A stretch of DNA of 64,000 nucleotides from Ruminococcaceae bacterium KH2T8 (lineage in GTDB: Bacteria > Bacillota > Clostridia > Saccharofermentanales > Saccharofermentanaceae). Below are positions 27,456 to 35,312 of the stretch, in pieces. Every line of letters begins with the position of its first letter. Within the stretch, counting starts at the first letter, position 1. Below the pieces are notes generated by a model that did no database searches, was not told the origin of the DNA, and saw nothing but the letters and a program-made list of their open reading frames with translations. A program made the translations under genes and the position numbers. The DNA lies in contig FOIY01000001.1 of the NCBI GenBank assembly GCA_900111435.1, forward strand, positions 868,001 to 932,000. The letters run 5' to 3'.

Positions 27456-27823
27456 CTTATCCCTCCGTCTTCACCAAGCTGCATCTCAAGTTCCTTTATC
27501 CTCTCGGTAAGCCTTAAGATCTCTTCGTTATTGGATCTGAACTCCTGCAGGACTTCCAGAAAGCGGGCATTGATCGCATTCTGCTGATTTACTGAATGGT
27601 TGATATAGAAGCCGAACAGAGCGCCTCCTATCTTCTCCTTTATGTTCCTGTACTGAGGGATGACTGTTGCTCTCTCCGAGAATTCCTTCTCGAGCGCATC
27701 AAGATATCCGTCAGAGGAAGATGCTCCCCAAACGCTGATATCGTCAAAGGACACGGGGATATCGACTGAAGATGTCTTTTCGGATGAAAGGATATCCGAC
27801 AGGATTTCACGGGCAGATGCCAT
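27452..27823 (-). CDS. Small coiled-coil protein of the glycan export cluster (copy B)
   Basis: 123 residues with no catalytic motif. It shares an architecture with the 131-residue protein upstream: a short N-terminal helix, an IPVSFDDI block (IPLSFADR in the other), a middle segment with an amphipathic stretch, then QQNAINARFLEVLQEF and a C-terminal coiled coil ending LKELE-type heptads (ERIKELEMQLG). Comparable segments are known as N-terminal parts of methyltransferases or glycosyltransferases in polysaccharide clusters; here they stand alone. Function is not known. A scaffold or chain-length role with Wzm/Wzt is possible. Confidence 0.7.
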   Translation of the reverse strand: MASAREILSDILSSEKTSSVDIPVSFDDISVWGASSSDGYLDALEKEFSERATVIPQYRNIKEKIGGALFGFYINHSVNQQNAINARFLEVLQEFRSNNEEILRLTERIKELEMQLGEDGGIR

Positions 27824-28218
27824 TACTTCTTACCCCCGAGACGGGATTCAAGATCTTCTATCTTCTTCTTCATGGATTCGATCTCGTTTCTTTGGTCGAC
27901 TACCGCTTCCGCTACATAGAGATAGTTCTGATTAAGAGTATTCTGCTGCCCTACGATAGGAAGGAAGAAGAATCCAGCAACCTTTCGGATGCACTTCTTG
28001 ATGAATACCTTTACTGGGTTACCCGTAAGGAGCTGATAAGGCTGTACTTCGTAGTTATAGGAGATATATTTGACCGCGTCGTCCAGTCTGTTGCCGCTGC
28101 CCGCATGAGCACCGTTCGTACGATCCGCAAAGGACAGCGGGATCTTGTCTGCGCCGCTGCTCTTTATCTCTTCTCTTATCTCCTGCATTATCTTTTCAAC
28201 ATTGATATCTTCTGCCAT
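27823..28218 (-). CDS. Small coiled-coil protein of the glycan export cluster (copy A)
   Basis: 131 residues. The N-terminal helix has VEKIMQEIREEIKSSG, then IPLSFADR, a basic amphipathic segment NPVKVFIKKCIRKVAGFFF that could touch the membrane, then LPIVGQQNTLNQNYL and a coiled coil ending KKIEDLESRLG. It is a divergent paralogue of the next gene (27452), with the QQN..N..(Y/F)L block and LG ending in common. It lies between the ABC transporter ATPase (10 bases upstream) and the GT4 genes, in one unit. No enzyme domain is visible. Confidence 0.7.
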   Translation of the reverse strand: MAEDINVEKIMQEIREEIKSSGADKIPLSFADRTNGAHAGSGNRLDDAVKYISYNYEVQPYQLLTGNPVKVFIKKCIRKVAGFFFLPIVGQQNTLNQNYLYVAEAVVDQRNEIESMKKKIEDLESRLGGKK

Positions 28219-28228
28219 CTTTAACTCC

Positions 28229-29479
28229 TTAGCGGGTTATGTTCTTATCTGAGAACTTCCAGTCGTGATCAAGGTAGAATGCACCTGCGACGCCCCTGTC
28301 GGATACTATCTCGATCTCACAGGCCGTCTTCCAGTAATCTACGGGGATACCGTCTCCGTACTCGACGGAGAATCCTACGATATACTGTCCGGGCAAAAGC
28401 TCGATATCCTTAAGTGTCATCTCGAACCTGCCGTCTTCCGTTATGTCGAAATCCTTGAATTTCTCGATCCTGGTATTCGTACCGAATACATTAAGACCGT
28501 CGAGCCTGAAGATACCTATTCCCAGTACCGCATCCTCGACCTTTTCCTTGACTTTGTAATCAACGGTAAAACGGATGCTCTCACCGGTCTTGAAGATGAG
28601 CTGCTCCTCATCCTTGTCATTATAGGCATGAACCTCGCTGATCCTGACTTCTCCGCTTCCCCAGCGCAGTCTGTCGGAACCTTCGACCTCATCTCTTTGA
28701 ACGGCGGTCATGCCGGAAAGCAGTGCATTCTTCTTTCGGATAGCGCCCATATAATCAAGATATTCCATATGGATATCGTAAGGCACGCCCTCTGCCCTTA
28801 CCTGACCCTCGTGGATCCAGACCGACTTGTCACAGAACTGCTCTATCTGACCGAGCGAGTGAGAAACGATAACGATCGTCGTGCCGTTCTTTCGTATCTC
28901 CTTGAGCTTATTGAAGCACTTGGACTGGAAGTTCGCATCGCCTACTGCGAGGATCTCGTCGATGAGAAGGATATCGGCATTCACGTTTATAGCAACGGAA
29001 AACGCAAGTCTCATGTACATACCCGAAGAATATGTTCTTACGGGATTATCTATGAACTCCCCGAGTTCCGAGAACTCGACGATATCGTCAAACCTCTGGT
29101 CTATCTCCTTCTTCGAAAGGCCGAAGATGGAAGCATTGTTATAGATATTCTCTCTGCCCGAAAGGTCGGGATGGAAACCCGCACCGAGCTCAAGAAGGCT
29201 CGATACGCGACCGTTGACCTCGATCGTTCCGCTGTCGGGGTAGAGTATCTTTGTCATGAGCTTAAGAAGCGTACTCTTGCCGCAGCCGTTATGACCGATA
29301 AGACCTACCGATTCGCCCTTCTTTATATCAAGATCTATGCCGTTTAAAACAGTCCTCGTCTCGTGACGGTTCCTCTTCCAGAAAAGGATACTGTCCTTAA
29401 GGCTGTTGCTCTTGTCGTAATATACCCTGAAGCTCTTCTTAAGTCCGCGGACCTTGATCGCAAGTTCATTATCTGCCAT
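28229..29479 (-). CDS. Polysaccharide ABC exporter ATPase with cargo-binding domain (Wzt type)
   Basis: 416 residues. The ATPase has Walker A GHNGCGKST (62-70), signature YSSGMYMRLA and Walker B ILLIDEILAVGD, as in TagH/Wzt/RfbB. A C-terminal beta-sandwich of about 150 residues (from about 260) matches the Wzt carbohydrate-binding domain, which recognises the non-reducing end of the finished polymer in O-antigen export. It pairs with the permease at 29481. The extra domain suggests export of a capped, chain-length-controlled glycan and not simple teichoic acid. Confidence 0.92.
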   Translation of the reverse strand: MADNELAIKVRGLKKSFRVYYDKSNSLKDSILFWKRNRHETRTVLNGIDLDIKKGESVGLIGHNGCGKSTLLKLMTKILYPDSGTIEVNGRVSSLLELGAGFHPDLSGRENIYNNASIFGLSKKEIDQRFDDIVEFSELGEFIDNPVRTYSSGMYMRLAFSVAINVNADILLIDEILAVGDANFQSKCFNKLKEIRKNGTTIVIVSHSLGQIEQFCDKSVWIHEGQVRAEGVPYDIHMEYLDYMGAIRKKNALLSGMTAVQRDEVEGSDRLRWGSGEVRISEVHAYNDKDEEQLIFKTGESIRFTVDYKVKEKVEDAVLGIGIFRLDGLNVFGTNTRIEKFKDFDITEDGRFEMTLKDIELLPGQYIVGFSVEYGDGIPVDYWKTACEIEIVSDRGVAGAFYLDHDWKFSDKNITR

Positions 29480-29480
29480 A

Positions 29481-30251
29481 TCAAAGCTCCTCCGCGAAAC
29501 GTTTTTGAAGATGCCTGAACATGACCGTACCGACGATCAGAAATGCCACACCGAATACGACAGACATCGAGAGCGATCCGACATCAGGGACCGATGCCTC
29601 ATAAAGGATCGATCTGTATGCTCTGACAACGGGAGTCATGGGATTCAGGTTGTAGTAAGGATATATACGTGCCGGGATCAGCGATTCCTGATAGCAGATC
29701 GGAGTCGCGAACTGCCATGCCATCGCGATGATGCCCAGGATGTGCTCGAGGTCCCTGAGGTATACCGTAAGCGACGATACGATAAGAGCGATACCGAGTG
29801 CCATCAGGTATTCGACTATCATGATAAGAGGCAGACACAAAAGTCCCGGGACAGTAGGAACTACGCCCGTTACCAGTGCAACTGCGATAACTACGATAAA
29901 GCTCAGGAGCATGTTGACAAAGCAGCTCGTAACATATGAGATCGGGATGACCTCTCTCGGGAAATAGATCTTCTTTACCAGATCCTTCTGGCTTATTATC
30001 GATACGGCACCGCCGGTGAGCGACGCCGAGAAGAATATCCACGGGATAAGACCTACGAAGAGGTAAAGGTGGAAATTAGGGATGTCATTTTTCATGATCA
30101 TCTTAAAGACAAAATAGTAAACGATCAGCTGCAGGAGAGGATTTATAAATGTCCAGGCAAAACCCAAAACAGAGCCCTTATAACGGCTACGTAAGTCTTT
30201 CCTGACCATACTTACGATCATCTCTCTGTATTTATATAACTCTTTAAACAT
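29481..30251 (-). CDS. Polysaccharide ABC exporter permease (Wzm/TagG type)
   Basis: 256 residues from ATG 30251, with six membrane segments of the ABC-2 type. The N-terminus MFKELYKYREMIVSMVRKDL and LRSRYKGSVLGFAWTFINPL are family signatures. It forms the channel that moves an undecaprenyl-linked polysaccharide outward, together with the ATPase encoded one base downstream. I prefer ATG 30251 over TTG 30272 because the longer form lacks a ribosome site and overlaps more of the upstream Rmd gene. Confidence 0.93.
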   Translation of the reverse strand: MFKELYKYREMIVSMVRKDLRSRYKGSVLGFAWTFINPLLQLIVYYFVFKMIMKNDIPNFHLYLFVGLIPWIFFSASLTGGAVSIISQKDLVKKIYFPREVIPISYVTSCFVNMLLSFIVVIAVALVTGVVPTVPGLLCLPLIMIVEYLMALGIALIVSSLTVYLRDLEHILGIIAMAWQFATPICYQESLIPARIYPYYNLNPMTPVVRAYRSILYEASVPDVGSLSMSVVFGVAFLIVGTVMFRHLQKRFAEEL

Positions 30252-31167
30252 ATTTTTCCCTGTATGCTTCAAGAACGGAAATCAAAGTATCGTCGATATC
30301 ATACTGCGGTTCAAAGCCCGTATCATCATGAAGCTTACTGATATCTGCACAAAAATGAGGAAGGCTGTCATCATCAAGACGTGCGGGAAGCACTGTCGCA
30401 GAAGATGCCTTATCACTCTTCTCGACGAGCTTTCCGATCATATCCCTGATATAAGAACTCTTTCCCGAACCGACATTATATACCTCTCCGATACGACCGC
30501 GCTCACCTAAGAGCCTGTATGCCCTTACAACATCCCTTACATCAGAGAAATCTCTCCAAGAATCGAGATTACCGTATTCGAAAGTATCGATCTGCCCCTT
30601 CTCGAGCATAGCGATCCTCTTGCAGTAATCCGTTACTACAAATCCTTCTTTCTGCTTAGGACCAATGTGGTTAAAAGATCTCGTGAAGACCGCCTTCAGG
30701 CCCTTCTTTTGAATAAGGAGCTTAAGTATCGCTTCCTGTGTATTCTTGGAAACGGCATAAGGTGAATTGTCGACCAGCGGACAAGCTTCGTCGATCTCGA
30801 TCTTGCCGTAAGAAGCCATATCATACTGATTAGCCGAACCTATATAGAGGATCGTAGTATCGGGACAATTCGCAAGTACCGCCTCCGCGACATTAACGGA
30901 AAGATCTACATTAAGATGCATCGTGAGATTTATGTCTTTCCAGGAGATAAGAGGCGAAGCCTGTCCTGCGAGGTTAAATATCACGTCAGGTCTGATCTTG
31001 GAGATAAGATCAAAAGCCTCAGCCTTATCGAGCATATCGGCCTTGATGACACTCTCCTCGTCGGAGATTATGTCAGAGCCGATAACGTCATAGCCGTTAT
31101 CTTTAAGTTCCTCGACGAGCGCGGAACCGGCAAAACCCATCGCACCGATAACAAGAGCCTTCTTCAT
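30244..31167 (-). CDS. GDP-4-keto-6-deoxymannose reductase (Rmd-like SDR)
   Basis: 307 residues, extended SDR. The NAD(P)-binding motif is GAMGFAGSALVEEL near residue 8, the active-site Ser and YxxxK are in YIGSANQYD and SPYAVSK, and the substrate region is RSFNHIGPKQKEGFVV, then WRDFSDVRDVVRAY. These match Rmd, which makes GDP-D-rhamnose from the Gmd product; a Tld-type talose product cannot be excluded. It follows gmd by 3 bases. D-rhamnose made this way is known from Gram-positive S-layer glycans (Aneurinibacillus) and Pseudomonas O-antigen. Confidence 0.82.
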   Translation of the reverse strand: MKKALVIGAMGFAGSALVEELKDNGYDVIGSDIISDEESVIKADMLDKAEAFDLISKIRPDVIFNLAGQASPLISWKDINLTMHLNVDLSVNVAEAVLANCPDTTILYIGSANQYDMASYGKIEIDEACPLVDNSPYAVSKNTQEAILKLLIQKKGLKAVFTRSFNHIGPKQKEGFVVTDYCKRIAMLEKGQIDTFEYGNLDSWRDFSDVRDVVRAYRLLGERGRIGEVYNVGSGKSSYIRDMIGKLVEKSDKASSATVLPARLDDDSLPHFCADISKLHDDTGFEPQYDIDDTLISVLEAYREKYV

Positions 31168-31170
31168 GGA

Positions 31171-32193
31171 TCAGAGTCCGTTCTCTTCCTTAACGATCCT
31201 GATATCGTTCTCTACCATTCTCTTAACGAGCTCGTTGAAATCTATCTCCCTGTGCCAGCCGAGCTTAGTCTGTGCCTTGGAAGGATCACCCAGAAGAAGT
31301 TCGACCTCTGCGGGTCTGAAGAAATCGGGATTAACGGATACGAGTACCTTTCCCGTCTTAACATCGATACCCTTCTCGTTAACGCCCTCGCCTTCCCAGC
31401 GAAGCTCGATACCGACGTGGCTGAAAGCCGTCTGAGCAAATTCTCTTACTGATCTCGTCTCGTTGGATGCGATAACATAGTCATCGGGAGCATCAGCCTG
31501 GAGCATGAGCCACATAGCTCTTACATAATCCTTGGAATGTCCCCAGTCTCTCTTTGCATCGAGATTTCCGAGCTCAAGATGATCCTGAAGTCCCAGAGAG
31601 ATCTTTACTGCCGCATTAGTTATCTTACGTGTAACGAACTCGAGTCCTCTTCTCTCGGACTCATGGTTAAAGAGTATGCCCGAGCATGCGAACATGTCAT
31701 AGCTCTCTCTGTAATTCTTAGTGATCCAGTGACCGTAGAGCTTTGCAACTCCGTACGGTGACCTGGGGTAGAAAGGAGTATCCTCTTTCTGAGGTACTGC
31801 CTGAACCTTACCGAACATCTCGGAAGTGGATGCCTGATAGAACCTTGCTTCGGGCTTTACGAGCTTTATGGCCTCGAGCATATTGGTAACACCGATAGCA
31901 TCGATATCGGCTGTACTTACGGGAGTATCCCAACTTGTCTTAACGAAAGACTGAGCAGCCAGATTATATACTTCATCAGCCTGGGAGATCTGCATTGCCG
32001 CGATCAGTGAAACTGCATCCGTCATATCTGCATAGATAAGGTGTACCTTATCCTTAAGGTGCTCTATATTTCCGTAGTCGACGGTTGCCTTTCTTCTCCA
32101 GATACCGTATACCTCGTATCCCTTCTCCAACAAAAGTTCTGCAAGGTAGGAACCGTCCTGACCTGTAATACCGGTAATCAGTGCCCTTTTCAT
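31171..32193 (-). CDS. gmd: GDP-mannose 4,6-dehydratase
   Basis: 340 residues. The NADP motif [13 protein letters not shown] (8-20) is highly typical, with [13 protein letters not shown], the catalytic STSEMFGKV, YxxxK in [11 protein letters not shown], and FNHESERRG. It converts GDP-mannose to GDP-4-keto-6-deoxymannose. Its partner Rmd is next, and the GDP-mannose source ManC is at 23228. CGGAGGA precedes the start, and the GT4 gene upstream ends 30 bases away. Confidence 0.96.
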   Translation of the reverse strand: MKRALITGITGQDGSYLAELLLEKGYEVYGIWRRKATVDYGNIEHLKDKVHLIYADMTDAVSLIAAMQISQADEVYNLAAQSFVKTSWDTPVSTADIDAIGVTNMLEAIKLVKPEARFYQASTSEMFGKVQAVPQKEDTPFYPRSPYGVAKLYGHWITKNYRESYDMFACSGILFNHESERRGLEFVTRKITNAAVKISLGLQDHLELGNLDAKRDWGHSKDYVRAMWLMLQADAPDDYVIASNETRSVREFAQTAFSHVGIELRWEGEGVNEKGIDVKTGKVLVSVNPDFFRPAEVELLLGDPSKAQTKLGWHREIDFNELVKRMVENDIRIVKEENGL

Positions 32194-32223
32194 CTTAATC
32201 CTCCGAATTTAAAGCTCACAAGA

Positions 32224-33393
32224 TTATATCATATCGGCATTAGTCACGAAAGAGAACGCCTGTCTGTATGCTCTTGCCGCTTCCTCCCATGTATATCGAG
32301 CGGCATTAGCGACTGCGCTCTTTCTAAACTCATCCGTGATCTCGCGACCGATCGCACCGAGCATGGCCTCACTCAAGGCATGGATATCGTAAACCCCGAC
32401 TATATCTGCAATTCCGCCCGCAACTTCGGGAAGACTCGACGTATCCGAAATGATGCACGGCGTTCCGCATGCCATCGCCTCGGTAACGGGCATACCGAAT
32501 CCCTCATACATGCTCGGGAATACGAAGACTTTCGCGCATCTGTAAAGATCGCGCTTCATCTCATTTGAAACATAGCCCGTACGGACGATCCTGTCCCTTA
32601 CCGGGCTGCCCTCGATAGCAGCCAGAGTCTCCTCACTGTGCCAGCCCACACCGCCTGCAAGGACGAGCTTGATGTCCTCATCTTCCTTAGCGGTCTCCTC
32701 GAAAGCGGCCACGAGGGTCTTTATGTTCTTTCGAGGCTCCAAAGTACCGACATAGAGAATATATCTGTCGATATCAAACTGCTTCTTGATTTCCTGCCTT
32801 GCCGCAAGCTCTGCCTGTTCATCAGGAAAGGGGCAGTAAAATGTCGTATCGGTACCGCACGGAGCAACAAATATGCGCTCTTCAGGAACATTAAGAAGTT
32901 CCTTTATCTCCTTTTTGGAGAACTCCGAGATGGTCACGACGGCAGCGGCTTTCTCGGCGGAAGGCTTCAGATGCCTTTGAAGAAGACGCCTGTTCCTGTC
33001 GTCCATAGTCTCGGGATATCTCATCGATACCATATCGTAGATGGTGATAACGCTCTTTCCCTTAAGGCCCGCGGGTACCAGGTAATTAAAGAATACGGTC
33101 ATATCCGCCTTGGAGTGCGTAAGTGCCTCGTACGAGTACATCTTCCCGGCATTTCCGGCACGGATGTATGCGCCCAGGGGCATATTCTTTACGATGTGAA
33201 GAGCAGAAGGGTCGAATGCCTCGCCGAGATTCTTGGCGACCTTGGAACCTGCATCGTTTCTTCCCATAAAATCGAATACGTGAAGTTCACACTCCTTATC
33301 TTCCTTAAGAAGACGACCGAGTGTGTTGGCGGCATAGTAGCCTATTCCTGTGAGATTTTCGTGAGCCAGCGGCTGAACGTTATATGCGAGCAT
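32224..33393 (-). CDS. Family 4 glycosyltransferase
   Basis: 389 residues. The N-terminus MLAYNVQPLAHENLTGIGYYA, the centre YVGTLEPRKNIKTLVAAFEE and the EX7E motif MYEGFGMPVTEAMACGTPCI resemble WbdA/WbdB-type mannosyl/rhamnosyltransferases. It is the first gene of the gmd-rmd-wzm-wzt unit, so D-rhamnose transfer is a fair inference. The start has no close Shine-Dalgarno; an AAGGAG lies about 19 bases upstream inside a perfect 13-bp hairpin (33408-33453). Confidence 0.9.
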   Translation of the reverse strand: MLAYNVQPLAHENLTGIGYYAANTLGRLLKEDKECELHVFDFMGRNDAGSKVAKNLGEAFDPSALHIVKNMPLGAYIRAGNAGKMYSYEALTHSKADMTVFFNYLVPAGLKGKSVITIYDMVSMRYPETMDDRNRRLLQRHLKPSAEKAAAVVTISEFSKKEIKELLNVPEERIFVAPCGTDTTFYCPFPDEQAELAARQEIKKQFDIDRYILYVGTLEPRKNIKTLVAAFEETAKEDEDIKLVLAGGVGWHSEETLAAIEGSPVRDRIVRTGYVSNEMKRDLYRCAKVFVFPSMYEGFGMPVTEAMACGTPCIISDTSSLPEVAGGIADIVGVYDIHALSEAMLGAIGREITDEFRKSAVANAARYTWEEAARAYRQAFSFVTNADMI

Positions 33394-33407
33394 GTCTTTA
33401 CCGATAA

Positions 33408-33453
33408 ATCGTCTCCTTATACATCATGCATGCGCAGAGCATAAGGAGACGAT
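33408..33453 (-). repeat. Perfect 13-bp inverted repeat upstream of the GT4/gmd unit
   Basis: ATCGTCTCCTTAT (33408-33420) pairs with ATAAGGAGACGAT (33441-33453), with a 20-base loop. On the minus strand the promoter-proximal arm comes from 33453 and the distal arm holds AAGGAG. No T-run follows on either strand, so it is not an ordinary terminator. Confidence 0.7.
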
Positions 33454-33474
33454 ATCAACTTTCATAGATTAAGA

Positions 33475-35259
33475 TCAAAGGTACTGCTTTACAAAGTCGG
33501 ACATCTGGGACTTGATCTTTGCAAGTCTTGCAAGAGCCGCATCCTTGTCGGAATCATAAACACCGAAATAGATCTTGAGCTTGGGCTCAGTACCCGAAGG
33601 TCTTGCACATGCCCAGTCGATACCCTTGTCACCGCCGAGTTCATAAAGAAGAACGTTGGACTTTGGAAGAGTAAGCTCGGACGTCTGAACTGCATCACCC
33701 GAGAAATCATATCTTACTGAGCTGCTGTAATCGCGAACTGCCTTGACCGTAGGACCGCCGATAAGGGCAAGTGCTTCCTCAGAAGTCTTGCAGCTCTCAA
33801 GGGATGCACGAAGAGTATCCATGCATGCACCGATCTTGGCGATACCTTCCTTACCTTCAAGAGTAAAGCTTACAGCCTCTTCAAAGCCGTAACCGTGCTT
33901 CTTATAGATCCTGTCGAGACGATCAAAGAGTGTCTCGCCTCTGTCAAAGGACTGAGCTGCCATACCGCAAACGAGCATAGCTGCAACAACTGCGTCCTTA
34001 TCTCTTACATCCGTTCCGGAAAGGTAGCCGTAGCTCTCCTCGAATCCGAACTGGAAGTGCTTATTGCCGAACTCGTCGTCGAACTTGATCCTCTCACCGA
34101 TATACTTAAATCCGGTAAGTGTCTCCTGGAGCTCGACACCGTATTCCTTACATACGCCTGCGCAGAGCTTCGTGGAAACGATAGTCGTACATGCGAAAGA
34201 ATCATTCTCGAGTGTTCCGAGTCTCTTCTTGGAATCAAGGATATAGTCAAGGAGCATAAGTCCTACCTGATTACCCGTGAAACACTTATATGTAACTTCG
34301 CCGTTCTCCTCGCATCTTGCCGCGATACCGAGTCTGTCGGAGTCGGGGTCCGTACCGAATACGAGCGAAGCATTTACTTTCTTAGCGAGCTCGATACCCA
34401 TAGTAAGAGCAGCCGGATCCTCGGGGTTGGGGCTCTTTACCGTAGGGAAAGCTCCGTCGGGCGTCTCCTGCTGAGGAACGATATGAACGTTATTAAATCC
34501 TGCTCTCTTGAGGATACGTCTTACGGGCTTATTACCTGAACCGTGAAGAGGTGTATAGACGATGCTCATGTCAGCCTGACGTGCGATGGCGTCCTTGTCG
34601 ATGATGAGCTCGGTGAGCATCTCCGTATAAGCGATATCGACCTCGGGTCCGAATCTCTCGATGATGCCGGATGCAAGACCGTCTTCAAAGCTCGATGTCT
34701 TGATCTTTCTGACATCTGCGAACTCAGCCATATTAGCAAGGATCTCGGAAGCAGCTTCATTTGTTACCTGGCCGCCGTCCTCGCCGTAGACCTTATAACC
34801 GTTGTACTTGGGCGGGTTGTGCGAAGCAGTTACCATTACACCGCAGAAAGCATTGAAATATCTTACTGCGTAGCTGCACATGGGAACGGGACGAAGCTCA
34901 TCGGAAAGATAAGACTTAACGCCGTATGCAGCGAAAGTCGTAGCTGCGATCTGAGCAAACTCGGGAGAGAAATGTCTCGAGTCAAAAGAGATGGCGACAC
35001 CTCTCTTCATAGCTTCTTCGCCCTTGCTGACAATATACTTTGCAAGACCTGCAGATGCCTTTGCAACGGTATAGACGTTCATCCTGTTGGTACCTGCACC
35101 GAGGATACCTCTTAATCCGCCTGTACCGAATTCAAGATCCTTATAAAATCTATCCTCGATCTCCTTCTCATCTGAAGCGATAGCCTTGAGCTCATCTCTT
35201 GTTGCTTCGTTAAAGTAGGGATCGGTACTCCAGATACCATAAACTTCCTTGTAATCCAT
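33475..35259 (-). CDS. Phosphoglucomutase/phosphomannomutase
   Basis: 594 residues, four-domain alpha-D-phosphohexomutase of the long type common in Firmicutes. The catalytic serine loop is TASHNPPKYNGYKVY, the metal loop FGTDPDSDRLG, the sugar-binding loop FGFEESYGYLSG and the phosphate loop RPSGTEPKLK. It interconverts hexose 1- and 6-phosphates. Beside ManC and Gmd it can supply mannose-1-phosphate or glucose-1-phosphate. GGAGG precedes the start. It has its own 81-base gap to the GT4 gene, with a hairpin in it. Confidence 0.95.
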   Translation of the reverse strand: MDYKEVYGIWSTDPYFNEATRDELKAIASDEKEIEDRFYKDLEFGTGGLRGILGAGTNRMNVYTVAKASAGLAKYIVSKGEEAMKRGVAISFDSRHFSPEFAQIAATTFAAYGVKSYLSDELRPVPMCSYAVRYFNAFCGVMVTASHNPPKYNGYKVYGEDGGQVTNEAASEILANMAEFADVRKIKTSSFEDGLASGIIERFGPEVDIAYTEMLTELIIDKDAIARQADMSIVYTPLHGSGNKPVRRILKRAGFNNVHIVPQQETPDGAFPTVKSPNPEDPAALTMGIELAKKVNASLVFGTDPDSDRLGIAARCEENGEVTYKCFTGNQVGLMLLDYILDSKKRLGTLENDSFACTTIVSTKLCAGVCKEYGVELQETLTGFKYIGERIKFDDEFGNKHFQFGFEESYGYLSGTDVRDKDAVVAAMLVCGMAAQSFDRGETLFDRLDRIYKKHGYGFEEAVSFTLEGKEGIAKIGACMDTLRASLESCKTSEEALALIGGPTVKAVRDYSSSVRYDFSGDAVQTSELTLPKSNVLLYELGGDKGIDWACARPSGTEPKLKIYFGVYDSDKDAALARLAKIKSQMSDFVKQYL

Positions 35260-35312
35260 TTTATAACCTCCAACTTCGGAATTAATGTTTCCTATCGCTA
35301 ACTATACCATAT

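Noticed and set aside
28265-29347. 360-codon open frame on the plus strand, opposite the Wzt-type ATPase gene
   Set aside because: It mirrors a gene with full ABC motifs on the other strand, shows no known domain and no ribosome site. Similar long mirror frames occur at 22763-23743, 25612-26514 and 8499-9224, caused by codon bias.
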